Positions 19,824-28,518 of a DNA stretch of 37,918 bases are shown in pieces. The stretch is from NCBI GenBank assembly GCA_025963905.1, contig JAOPZW010000206.1, positions 1-37,918 on the forward strand, read 5' to 3'. The translations under genes and the position numbers were made by a program. The DNA is from Solirubrobacterales bacterium (GTDB taxonomy: Bacteria > Actinomycetota > Thermoleophilia > Solirubrobacterales > Solirubrobacteraceae). The notes beneath the pieces are model-generated. The model saw only the letters and a list, made by a program, of their open reading frames with translations, made no database searches and was not told the origin of the DNA. The stretch's first letter is position 1. Each line of letters begins with the position of its first letter.

Positions 19824-21142
19824 TGAGCGATCTGGACCTCAGCCACCTGCCCGACGACGTGGCCAGCCACCTGCTGTCCAAGATCCCGAACACCTCGACC
19901 ACCGCGAGCAGGGGCGGGGGCGACAGCAGCGCGTCCACCGGCCGACGACTCCAGGTCACCTGGGCCAGCCAGGTCAAGCCCGAGTCCGTCGAGTTCATGG
20001 AGGACGGGCGCATTCCGATCGGCAAGCTCACCGTCCTCGCTGGCGACCCTGGTCTGGGCAAGTCGCAGTACACCTGTCTCATCGCGGCGAAGATGTCGCG
20101 GTCGGCCAGGGTGCTGATGCTCAACGCGGAGGACGACGAGAGCGACACTCTCCGTCCCCGCATGGCGGCGGCCGGCGCGAACCTGGAGAACGTCGGCTTC
20201 GTCAAGATGCGCGACGAGCACGGCGACGACGGACTGGTGCTGCCCGACGACGGCGCCCAGCTGCGCGCCAAGGTGGAGCAGACGGGCGCCACCCTGGTCG
20301 TGGTCGACCCGATCATGGCCCACCTGGGAGGGAGGGTCGACGGGTACAGGGACCAGGACGTGAGGCGAGCGCTCGCTCCGCTCCACAACATGGGCAGCGA
20401 CCTGGGCGTAACGGTGATCGTCGTAGCCCACCTGAAGAAGGGCGCCGAGCAGATGGCGCTCAACAAGATCGGCGGGTCCATCGGCTTCGGGGCATCAGCC
20501 CGCAACGTGCTCGCGTTCGCACGCGACCCCGACGACCCCGACGGCGACCAGGGGGACCGACGCATCCTCGGCCACATCAAGGGGAACAACGGCCGCCTCC
20601 AGGATGCGCAGCTCTACCAGATCGAAACCGCCTGGGACGGCTTCGTGGAGACCAGCCGACTCGTCTACACCGGCGACAGCGAGCAGTCGGTGCAAGACCT
20701 CCTGGCGCCGCCCCAGGTCAAGGCCCCGACGAAGATCGAACTGGCGAAGGAGTTCCTGTCGAAGGCGCTGGCCCAAGGGCCGCGCTCGACGCTCGAGGTT
20801 ACATCTGAGGCTGAGGCTCAGGGTATCTCCGACCGCACGCTGACGCGCGCCCGGGGCGACATGGGCGTCCGTTCGGAGCGGGGCGAGGACGCGAGGTTCT
20901 ACCTCTCGCTGCCGACCTCCGCCAACAGGACCCCTGCCAACCTCCCAGGGGAGAGTGTGGTTGGCACTGGTGGTAGACAAGACACGCTCAGTCTTTCGGA
21001 GTTTGGCTCTAGTGAGCCAAATCCGGAGACCTCCGCCATGTCTGCCATGTCTGCCAACTCTGCCGACCCCCAAGGGGTGGCAGAGGTCCCCGGCCAAGGT
21101 CGACCGATCCCCACGGCGGGCCCCGAAGGGGCGTCGTCGTGA
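19823..21142 (+). CDS. RepA/RecA-like (AAA_25) replicative ATPase
   Basis: GKLTVLAGDPGLGKSQYTCLIAAK Walker A, TLVVVDPIMAHL Walker B, VTVIVVAHLKKG, GSIGFGASARNVLAFARDP. Confidence 0.92.
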   Translation: MSDLDLSHLPDDVASHLLSKIPNTSTTASRGGGDSSASTGRRLQVTWASQVKPESVEFMEDGRIPIGKLTVLAGDPGLGKSQYTCLIAAKMSRSARVLMLNAEDDESDTLRPRMAAAGANLENVGFVKMRDEHGDDGLVLPDDGAQLRAKVEQTGATLVVVDPIMAHLGGRVDGYRDQDVRRALAPLHNMGSDLGVTVIVVAHLKKGAEQMALNKIGGSIGFGASARNVLAFARDPDDPDGDQGDRRILGHIKGNNGRLQDAQLYQIETAWDGFVETSRLVYTGDSEQSVQDLLAPPQVKAPTKIELAKEFLSKALAQGPRSTLEVTSEAEAQGISDRTLTRARGDMGVRSERGEDARFYLSLPTSANRTPANLPGESVVGTGGRQDTLSLSEFGSSEPNPETSAMSAMSANSADPQGVAEVPGQGRPIPTAGPEGASS

Positions 21143-21906
21143 GCGCGCCGACTCGCGCCGCGGGCGCCCGCATCCGACCGCTCGACATGGCTGCGCTGAT
21201 GGCGCAGCCCGAGCACCGGGCCGCATATCGCATCGACCGCTTCGCCCAGGACGGGGCGCTGACCATCCTTGCCGCGAAGGGCGGCAGCGGGAAGTCCTGG
21301 CTGGGGATGGCGGCGTGCGCCGCCGTCCAGGCCGGGGCGCCACTCGCCGGCATCCCGGTGGAGAGGGGGCCGGCCGTCTACGTCGACGCCGAAATGGGCG
21401 GCCGTCAGCTGGCCGACCGCTTCCGGGTGGCGGGGATCCGCGCCGACGCCTTCGGTGTGCTCGACGCCCTGGGCCTCGACATCGGGGCGCCCGGCGGCGT
21501 GGGGCACCTGACCGACGAGCTCCGGGCCACCGGCGCCCGTCTGGTCGTGCTCGACTCCCTGCGCAAGCTCGCCCCGGCGATGAAGGAGAACGAGTCCGAC
21601 GACATGGGAGGGCTGCTGGCCTCGCTGACGCTGATGGCCCGCAGTCTCGGCGCCGCGGTGCTCCTCATCCACCACGCGGGCCACGGCGAACGGTTCACGC
21701 GGGGAAGCTCGGCGATCCGCGACCAGGTGGACGCCCTGTTCGGGCTCGAGCGCGACGGCGACGCCCTGCAGCTGTCCTGCTCCCCGGCGCGCGGCGGCAA
21801 GTTCCGCCTCGACGTCGAGCCCGAGGACCGGCAGCTGCGCCTGGCCGTGGGGGAGACGCCCGGCGTAATCGTGGCCGAGGCACAGGCGCCGGCGGCTGTC
21901 GCATGA
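21139..21906 (+). CDS. Second RepA-like (AAA_25) ATPase
   Basis: GALTILAAKGGSGKSWLGMAAC Walker A, ARLVVLDSLRKLAP Walker B, AAVLLIHHAGHGE, GSSAIRDQVDALFGLERDG; GTGA overlap with previous ORF. Confidence 0.92.
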   Translation: MSAPTRAAGARIRPLDMAALMAQPEHRAAYRIDRFAQDGALTILAAKGGSGKSWLGMAACAAVQAGAPLAGIPVERGPAVYVDAEMGGRQLADRFRVAGIRADAFGVLDALGLDIGAPGGVGHLTDELRATGARLVVLDSLRKLAPAMKENESDDMGGLLASLTLMARSLGAAVLLIHHAGHGERFTRGSSAIRDQVDALFGLERDGDALQLSCSPARGGKFRLDVEPEDRQLRLAVGETPGVIVAEAQAPAAVA

Positions 21907-22013
21907 GCGTCACCGTGCGACAGCCCGCTTTCCGCGGATTTGCAGGCAGTTCGCTGTTCCGGGGATGGCGGCCCGACAGGTGTGGCGCGCATCATGCGTG
22001 TCAGATCCGATGA
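21903..22013 (+). CDS. 36-aa micro-ORF
   Basis: MSVTVRQPAFRGFAGSSLFRGWRPDRCGAHHACQIR, ATGA junctions at both ends (21903-21906 and 22010-22013). Confidence 0.45.
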   Translation: MSVTVRQPAFRGFAGSSLFRGWRPDRCGAHHACQIR

Positions 22014-22567
22014 CCGACCACCGCGCCAAACCTGGGCTGGGGATCCGCCACGGGGACGATCACGTCGTGGAGGAGCCGGACGCCGACGTCGTGTACTCGT
22101 TCATGGTGCGCCAACGCCTCCGCGAGACCGCCGAGGACGCGTGGCTGGAGGTGGTCGCTCGCTCTATCGCCGAGGGCAACTGTCCCGCTGGTGCGTCCGG
22201 CTGGCGGCGACTCAGGCAGACCGCCGAGCAGATGTTCGCCCTGGTCGTCGACCGCCTCCGCTACGCCACCCGCCAGGGCGACGCCGGCAGCCAGAACCGG
22301 CTGGTGGCCGAGCTCAGAGAGTTGGGGCAGGCACGCAAACAGGCGGCCAGCACCCCCAGCGAGGCGACGGCGGAGCGCCTGCGGACCTGCTACCTGGAAC
22401 TGGCCGCGACCAGCATCGTCCTGGCCGAGCGCTGCACGCGCCCCCCGGAGTTGCGCCGTGGCCGGAAGTCGTCGACCAACCGACACCGGGCGCTGAGGTT
22501 CTGGACGCCCAACGCCGCCGAGCTCGAGGATCTGCTCGCCGTCGCGGCGGAGGGGCCGGCCGCGTGA
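22010..22567 (+). CDS. Hypothetical protein
   Basis: Helical protein MTDHRAKPGLG...; coupled by ATGA/GTGA overlaps in the replication operon. Confidence 0.8.
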   Translation: MTDHRAKPGLGIRHGDDHVVEEPDADVVYSFMVRQRLRETAEDAWLEVVARSIAEGNCPAGASGWRRLRQTAEQMFALVVDRLRYATRQGDAGSQNRLVAELRELGQARKQAASTPSEATAERLRTCYLELAATSIVLAERCTRPPELRRGRKSSTNRHRALRFWTPNAAELEDLLAVAAEGPAA

Positions 22568-22896
22568 GCGGTCCCACGCTCCAGGCGCTCGACGGCGGAC
22601 GCGACCAAAGCGCCCCCGGGCCCGCGATCGTGGAGCTCGCCGCGGCCGTCGCGAAGGCGCTGGACGATCCCGCGTTCGCCGCCTCGGTCGCCCACTTCCG
22701 CAAGCGGCCGGTCACCGTGCTCTCCGAACCGCTGCTCGACGCCGACGCCGTGGCCGAACTGCTCGACATCCCCGCGAGGACGGTTCGCCAGTACGCGGCG
22801 GAAGGGCGCCTGCCGTCGCGCCAGCTGGGCAAGCACATCCGCTTCGTGCGGGCCGAAGTCGCCGACGCCCTAGAGCGCGGCCTCATCGGCGCGTAG
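22564..22896 (+). CDS. Excisionase-like HTH (MerR/HTH_17) protein
   Basis: LLDADAVAELLDIPARTVRQYAAEGRLPSRQLGKHIRFVRAEVADALERG, excisionase-family HTH; GTG start. Confidence 0.88.
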   Translation: MSGPTLQALDGGRDQSAPGPAIVELAAAVAKALDDPAFAASVAHFRKRPVTVLSEPLLDADAVAELLDIPARTVRQYAAEGRLPSRQLGKHIRFVRAEVADALERGLIGA

Positions 22897-23312
22897 CGGG
22901 CCGGACCAAGCCCACACGCCCCCGGGGCGCCCGTGGCCTCCTGTGCCCCCTGACGCGCCTCGGGCGCCCTCCTGGTCGTGCGCAGGGGTGTCAAGCACGC
23001 TTGACGCGGCGATTCATGCCGGCGACGCTCAGGCTCGCGTACCAGGGGTGCCAGCATTGGCAGGACGCCACGTCGGCCGGGGTCGGCGGGGTCGCTCCGC
23101 GTGGATCCCCGAGCCGAGAACCGGAACCTTAGTTCCGCTTCGTTACGCGTACGCGCGAGGAAAACGCCAGCGACCGCTAGTAAACGCCTCCAAACAGCCT
23201 CCATGACGCCCGCCGGCGCATGCCGGCGTCGCCGGGCCACCGGTGCATCCCGCGGACGAATGGCCTAGATGACAGGTCAAGGTCCGGCGCGGTGGTGTCG
23301 ATCTCTCTGCCC
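22897..23312. other. Palindrome-rich intergenic region
   Basis: GTCAAGC-AC-GCTTGAC (22990-23005), CGGAAC-CTTA-GTTCCG (23122-23137), CGCGTACGCG (23146-23155). Confidence 0.6.
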
Positions 23313-23510
23313 ATGCATCTGGTCTACATGGGCAACCACGGGATCCTGGACATCCACGCGTTCTCGACGTTGGTGAGCGTGGTGATCCTTGTGGGCGGGA
23401 TGTACGGCTTCATGCGGATGCTCTACGACATCGGCCGGAAGTTCGGCGGGCCGCGTCGCGAGTTCGGCGGGTCGATGCCAGACCCCCGGGCGCGGCCCCG
23501 GGAGCCCTAG
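23313..23510 (+). CDS. Small membrane protein
   Basis: MHLVYMGNHGILDIHAFSTLVSVVILVGGMYGFMRMLYDIG; one TM segment. Confidence 0.55.
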   Translation: MHLVYMGNHGILDIHAFSTLVSVVILVGGMYGFMRMLYDIGRKFGGPRREFGGSMPDPRARPREP

Positions 23511-23617
23511 GGCGGATCGCGCCGCAGCGCGGTGATGGCGGCGCTCAAGCCATCCAGTGCGAGCGCCGATGAGACCTGCGTACCTACCACGCCGTTCGGC
23601 ATCGGGGGTCGGGAGCC

Positions 23618-24253
23618 ATGATGGAGAAGCTGCTCGGGGGGGCGGGCGCGATCGCTGCGACGGTCTTCGTCGGCTTGCAGTTCTTCCTGTTCGTCGGTGG
23701 TGTCAGCTACCGCAAGGACTGCCTGGGCAGCGCGGGGCAGGTCAAGAGCAGCTGGACCTTCACCTGGTTCGCGCCGATCCCGTACCTCTTCCGCCCCTCC
23801 GAGGCGGGCTGCCAAGTCCACACCGGGACACGGGTGGCGCTCAACGCGGTGGGTGTCGCAGCGTTCGCGAAGCCGACGACAACCAACCTGGCCGACAAGG
23901 CCGTTCAGGGTGCGCACAACATGAGCGACGACGAAGCCTATTTCGCGCGCATGAAGGCCCGCGTGGTCGAATTCGAGAACGCGCCGCAGGCCAAGACCGT
24001 CGACGACGGCAGGCGAGCGTTTGACAAGGCCATCGGTTCACTCAGTGCGATCACCCCGACATCGAAGTACGCGGCAGCGCACGCCGCGCTGCTTGCGGCA
24101 CTTCATGAGGCGCGCGCTGGCTTGGACGAGATCGAGCGTGCCCATTACTCCGCTGGCACTGCTGACGACCGGCGCGTGGCGGCTCAGTTTCGGGCGGCCT
24201 TCGGGAAAATCGGCGGCGCCATCACCCAGCTCAATCAGCTGCACGGCCGCTGA
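23618..24253 (+). CDS. Membrane-anchored hypothetical protein
   Basis: N-terminal TM (GGAGAIAATVFVGLQFFLFVGGV), soluble helical C-terminus. Confidence 0.75.
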   Translation: MMEKLLGGAGAIAATVFVGLQFFLFVGGVSYRKDCLGSAGQVKSSWTFTWFAPIPYLFRPSEAGCQVHTGTRVALNAVGVAAFAKPTTTNLADKAVQGAHNMSDDEAYFARMKARVVEFENAPQAKTVDDGRRAFDKAIGSLSAITPTSKYAAAHAALLAALHEARAGLDEIERAHYSAGTADDRRVAAQFRAAFGKIGGAITQLNQLHGR

Positions 24254-24304
24254 GCGTCGGCGAGCCCCACAGACCCCGGCGCCGGCCACCGCGGCCCGTT
24301 GCGG

Positions 24305-24604
24305 CTAGCGGCGTCGCGCGAGCCGGCGCAGCGACTCAACACCGTGCGGCAGCCGCTCCACCAGAGCGAGCGCGTAGCGTCCGTCGGCCAGCCCCACGGG
24401 GGTCTCCGCGAGCAGTCGGCCCACCCACCGCGCGGCGGCCCTATCGAACCGTGGGTCGTGCTCCTGCGCCATGAGGACCAGGATCTCGAGCGCGTCGTCC
24501 AGCTGGATCTGCTCTAGCTCCGCGGCGGCCAAGAGGACGACGGACAGCTGACGGGTCTCGAGGGAGCGCCGGAACCGTGCGTGCGGGCTGCCCTTGATCG
24601 ACAC
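24305..24604 (-). CDS. Hypothetical protein (~99 aa)
   Basis: VSIKGSPHARFRRSLETRQLSVVLLAAAELEQIQLDDALEILVLMAQEHDPRFDRAAARWVGRLL...; GTG start inferred. Confidence 0.6.
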   Translation of the reverse strand: MSIKGSPHARFRRSLETRQLSVVLLAAAELEQIQLDDALEILVLMAQEHDPRFDRAAARWVGRLLAETPVGLADGRYALALVERLPHGVESLRRLARRR

Positions 24605-24815
24605 GAACGCATGTTCCCATGCCGGTGCAAGTCGCAGTGTGGGCCCCCCAGAGGCCCAGCAGCCGCCACGTGGCCCAGCGGAATTGGAGCTGGCGGCTGC
24701 AGGGGGACGTGCGACTGTCCACTGGGTTGACACGCCTTGGTACTGTGGACCTATTCCTCCCCGCCGTCCGGCCTTGTGCCGCACTGGCGGGGTTCTTTTT
24801 CGGAGCGGTTGAGGC

Positions 24816-25436
24816 ATGGAGAGCATCGCCGTCTTCTTCGACTGGCAGAACGCCTACAAGGGTGCGCGCAAGGCGTTCGGTCTTCAAAACCAGCCGAACG
24901 AGTTCGGGAACTTCAGCCCGCTGCGCCTAGCGAAGATCCTCGCTGCCGGGAACGACAGGGGCAGCGACGGCCGCCTCGTACGCGTGGAGGTTCACCGCGG
25001 CCTACCGTCGTCGGCGCGTGACCCAGTCGGGTACGGCGCCAACCGCCGGCAAGCGCAGGCATGGGTTACCGAGGCGCCCGAGCTTGTCTTCCCTCGTCTG
25101 CGACCGCTTCGCTATCCCGCAGATCACGAGGAAAGCCAAGAACCAACAGAGAAGGGTGTCGACGTGAATCTCGCGCTTGGCGCGGTCGAGCGCGTCCTGA
25201 TGAATCAGTGCGACATCGCGATCCTGTTCTCCCATGACAGCGATCTGGCGCCGGCGCTCGAAACGATCTGCCGCGTCGTGAGCCACAACCACGTAGAGAC
25301 CGCGTCTTGGCGCAGCAGCAGCTTTCAGGGCCGCATCCCGAAGACCAGGGGTGTCTTCAACCACGCGGTTGGCTGGGAGGCCTTCCAGCGGGTCGCTACG
25401 CCCGTGAATTACGCCCGCCAAGGCAGTAAGGCTTAG
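24816..25436 (+). CDS. NYN-domain (LabA/PIN-like) ribonuclease
   Basis: IAVFFDWQNAYKGA, KGVDVNLALGAVE, AILFSHDSDLAPALE: acidic NYN motifs. Confidence 0.88.
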   Translation: MESIAVFFDWQNAYKGARKAFGLQNQPNEFGNFSPLRLAKILAAGNDRGSDGRLVRVEVHRGLPSSARDPVGYGANRRQAQAWVTEAPELVFPRLRPLRYPADHEESQEPTEKGVDVNLALGAVERVLMNQCDIAILFSHDSDLAPALETICRVVSHNHVETASWRSSSFQGRIPKTRGVFNHAVGWEAFQRVATPVNYARQGSKA

Positions 25437-25510
25437 GCGCTGAGCAGGCCGTCGCGTGGGCCTCTTCCGCGACGGCCAGGGCTGGGGTGCCGCTGCTCCC
25501 AAGGGTCTGC

Positions 25511-26545
25511 TCAGTCTGCTGCTGCTGCTTCTGCTTCTGCTTCTGCTGCGTCTTTGCTGGCCTGGTAGCCCTCACGGTCAAGAACGAACCGGATCGTGTT
25601 CTGCGTCTGCTGCTGGATCAGCACGTAGTACCGATCGACCGCGAGCTTTGCGAGAAGCCGCTTGGCCGTGCCGAGCGGCAGGTTCAGCTCCTCGTCGACC
25701 TCTCGAAAGTGCACGAGGACGCCCTTGAAGTTCCGGCTATCGAACCCAAACAGGCCGCGCCAGGCAGGGTTCAACCAGTCATCGTCCAACACCTCAGCGA
25801 GCTCGTCTTCCGAGTACGCCTCGTACGGCCCGTTGTAGACAGCACCCGAGCGTAGGTCGCTCTCCGCGACGGTGAGGTCGCCGTAGCGAGGCAGCTTCGC
25901 CTTGATCGTGGCGTAACGGAAGCCTTTGAGGTTTCCGAATTCGAATAAGTCGACCAGCGTCTGGAAGACGAGCCGTGTCTCAGAGGCCTTGCCGAGCGAC
26001 ATAGCTTGCAACCGACTGAGCGGTTCAGGCAGGTCAGTCTTGTCGACCTCGGGAACGCATACCGGCAGGATGCGGCCTTCGCCCTCCTCCATCTTGGCCC
26101 ATGACGCGCCAACCTCGAACCAGATCCAAGGACGGTTGAGCGACACCGGCGTAATGAGGACGATCACCGCGCTGGCCTTGCGCAGCTTGTCGTTGATATT
26201 CGCCAGCCAGTCGGCGCCAGGGGAAACCTTCCCAGGGACGCTCGTGGCGAACACATCTACCCCGTTCGCGAAGATGCGAGTGATCTCGTCGTGGATCACC
26301 CGAACGATCGGTTCGTCCGTCGCCGCGTGGCTGAGGAAGACGGTTGGCTTCTTGATCCCTGGGCCGGGCACAGCGCGGACGAGTGTAGGCGCAGAGGCGG
26401 TCGTGCTCGGCCAGCGGCGCAGGTCGAACGCCCAGGAGCGGACCGCAGACCATGACCATGGCGTCTGCGGCCCGCGCCGGGCAATGGGTTCGCGCCCCTG
26501 CTGGTCCGGCGGTGACGCGAACGCCGCAGCAAGGTAGCCAGCCAT
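25511..26545 (-). CDS. TIR-domain protein with C-terminal wHTH-like region
   Basis: PTVFLSHAATDEPIVRVIHDEI, ASAVIVLITPVSLNRPWIWFEVGASWAKMEEG (catalytic Glu context), ILPVCVPEVDKTDLPEPLSRLQAM; start M at 26545 inferred. Confidence 0.88.
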   Translation of the reverse strand: MAGYLAAAFASPPDQQGREPIARRGPQTPWSWSAVRSWAFDLRRWPSTTASAPTLVRAVPGPGIKKPTVFLSHAATDEPIVRVIHDEITRIFANGVDVFATSVPGKVSPGADWLANINDKLRKASAVIVLITPVSLNRPWIWFEVGASWAKMEEGEGRILPVCVPEVDKTDLPEPLSRLQAMSLGKASETRLVFQTLVDLFEFGNLKGFRYATIKAKLPRYGDLTVAESDLRSGAVYNGPYEAYSEDELAEVLDDDWLNPAWRGLFGFDSRNFKGVLVHFREVDEELNLPLGTAKRLLAKLAVDRYYVLIQQQTQNTIRFVLDREGYQASKDAAEAEAEAAAAD

Positions 26546-26614
26546 CACGGCGCGCTGGACGGATGACCGGCTCCTTGCGCCCAACGGCGCCTGTGTCGGG
26601 GGAAGCGACCCTTC

Positions 26615-27673
26615 ATGTGTGATGCCGTGCCGACCGCAATGCAAGAGGATCCCGCCATGCGCGGCGTCGGCTCCATCGAACTCAGCTGGCCCGAAGACCC
26701 CCGCGCTCGAGAGCAGATGCGTGGTTTCGTCGCCGAGCTCGCCGATTGCCGCAGCGTCGACGATGCCTTCGTGGCCGGGATCACGGACGACCCAGACGGC
26801 GAGGAGCGTCACCAGCGGCCAGACCTAGCCATGAAGGCAACGGCGCGACTGCGAGTTTGGGGCAGCGACGACGACGCGGTCTCTCGTGCGTTTGACCTTG
26901 TCGTCTGGCTCGCCCGAGACGTCCTGGGTCGGCACTTTCCGGCACTGCCCGTCATGGTGCCGGAGAGCGTCTCCGGGGGTGCCGACCTTGCGCGAGCGCT
27001 CGACCCGGCACTCCGGTCCGCGGAAGAGGCCGCACGCGAGGCAGCCCGGATCGATGAGCGGGCCGACACAGCGCGGGCGCACCACTGGCTGTTGGAAAGC
27101 GCGGTTCGCTCCGCCAGGTACCTGGGGTCCATCCCGGGACGCGTCAACATCACGACGTACAGGCCGAACCGCCAGTCGAACCCCCTCTATGCATGCGAGA
27201 AGGTCGCGTCGCGCTGTGGCGAGACGTTCCTCTACGCAGTCGCTCTCGAACCGTTGGCTGCCGCGGCACTGGAGCGTCTCGGACACCCCGACTTCGTCAC
27301 CGCAGGCACCGCCCGCCGTGGACGGGAGGCGCTGTTCGCCGCCGGCATCACCGAGTTTGGAGCCGGCCTCGAGCGGCTTGCCATTGCGCTCGTGGACGCG
27401 TACGACCGCGCGAGCGCCGCAGGCCCGGTGCCCGCTTCGACCGCGCTCGCCGCGGCTGAGGCTGTGACGCCCCGCGAACACGATGCGGTTGCGTTGGTCC
27501 GCGAGAGTCCGCAGCTGAGCGACCGGCAGTTCCCGCCCACAGCCACCACTTTTGCGGCCGCCGCCGAAGAGGTCATGGCTCGTGCGGTCGCCGAGATCGC
27601 CACCCACCTTCACAGCCAAAGTGCCGCCCGAGAGATCGCAGCCGTCAGCGTCGACCGGGCACCCGGGCGCTAG
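26615..27673 (+). CDS. Hypothetical protein (352 aa), divergent to TIR gene
   Basis: Long ORF; alternative ATG at 26657; no family recognised. Confidence 0.8.
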   Translation: MCDAVPTAMQEDPAMRGVGSIELSWPEDPRAREQMRGFVAELADCRSVDDAFVAGITDDPDGEERHQRPDLAMKATARLRVWGSDDDAVSRAFDLVVWLARDVLGRHFPALPVMVPESVSGGADLARALDPALRSAEEAAREAARIDERADTARAHHWLLESAVRSARYLGSIPGRVNITTYRPNRQSNPLYACEKVASRCGETFLYAVALEPLAAAALERLGHPDFVTAGTARRGREALFAAGITEFGAGLERLAIALVDAYDRASAAGPVPASTALAAAEAVTPREHDAVALVRESPQLSDRQFPPTATTFAAAAEEVMARAVAEIATHLHSQSAAREIAAVSVDRAPGR

Positions 27674-27676
27674 GCG

Positions 27677-28162
27677 CTACGGCCCGAGGGTCGCCCGTGC
27701 GCCGACGGCCGTGGAGCGGACCTGAAGCCCGCCCTCGCCGTGTGCACAGACCGCCGTGGGGGCGACCCTGCCGCGACCCCCGTTCTCGTTGACGGCGTTG
27801 ACGAGCCAGCCGCCCCCGCTTCTCACCCCATCGGGCACGCTGCCCAGGATGGTCGCCCCGTCGAATCCGTTGAAGCCCCCGCCGACGACCACGGCCCCTT
27901 CGTCGCACGTGACTGTGACGTTCTGCATGCCTGCGCCAGCCTTCACACGCGGGGCGTTGAACGGATCGTCGGCGCGCTGCTGCACGACAAGCGTGGGGTG
28001 GAAGCGGCCGAGACGAGCGCGTTGCTCGGCGAGCTGCGCGGTAAGTCGATTGGTCTCCGCCCGTTCTCGCGTCGCAGTGTCGCGTGCGTTCAGTGCGATG
28101 TACACCGCGACGCCGGCAACTGCGAGCGCCACGACGGGCACGACGCGTTCGATCCACCGCAT
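27677..28162 (-). CDS. Membrane-anchored protein with two-Cys surface domain
   Basis: TM VVPVVALAVAGVAVYIAL; VTVTCDEGAVVVGGGFNGFDG...VAPTAVCAHGEG resembles the C-terminal domains of 13211-13795 and 28871-29321. Confidence 0.8.
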   Translation of the reverse strand: MRWIERVVPVVALAVAGVAVYIALNARDTATRERAETNRLTAQLAEQRARLGRFHPTLVVQQRADDPFNAPRVKAGAGMQNVTVTCDEGAVVVGGGFNGFDGATILGSVPDGVRSGGGWLVNAVNENGGRGRVAPTAVCAHGEGGLQVRSTAVGARATLGP

Positions 28163-28294
28163 TGTGGAGAAGCTACACGGCGGAGCCCGCGCTCTGCGAC
28201 GAATGTCGAGCGCCGTCCGCAGCTCGGCGAAGTGTGCCCAACCCCTCGCCCGTAAGCTCGAGCACGTCGCGACGTGACGGCGCGACGGTGACCG

Positions 28295-28507
28295 CTAGCC
28301 GATGGCGACGGGCCTGGGGGGCGCCGGCCACTGCTCGATGCACGCGACCTGGTCAACGGCGACGTATACCGCGCCGCCCGCGGTGTCGAACATCGTGAAC
28401 GGCTCGCCGTGCTTGAGCTTGTCTTCGCTGAGTCGGCGTCGGACGTCGCTCGCGTCCTGTTCGAGCGTGATCTCGGCGCCGCCGGCGAACGTGATCTTGG
28501 TCGGCAT
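28295..28507 (-). CDS. Small hypothetical protein (70 aa)
   Basis: MPTKITFAGGAEITLEQDASDVRRRLSEDKLKHGEPFTMFDTAGGAVYVAVDQVACIEQ, compact beta-rich protein. Confidence 0.75.
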   Translation of the reverse strand: MPTKITFAGGAEITLEQDASDVRRRLSEDKLKHGEPFTMFDTAGGAVYVAVDQVACIEQWPAPPRPVAIG

Positions 28508-28518
28508 GGCTCACGACC

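Noticed and set aside
22010-22567. Small terminase subunit
   Set aside because: Position and helical content are suggestive, but no recognisable motif and no large terminase in the element.
25507-25553. CTGCTT/CTGCTG simple repeat
   Set aside because: Encodes the Ala/Glu-rich C-terminus (AEAEAEAAAAD) of the TIR protein; ordinary low complexity.
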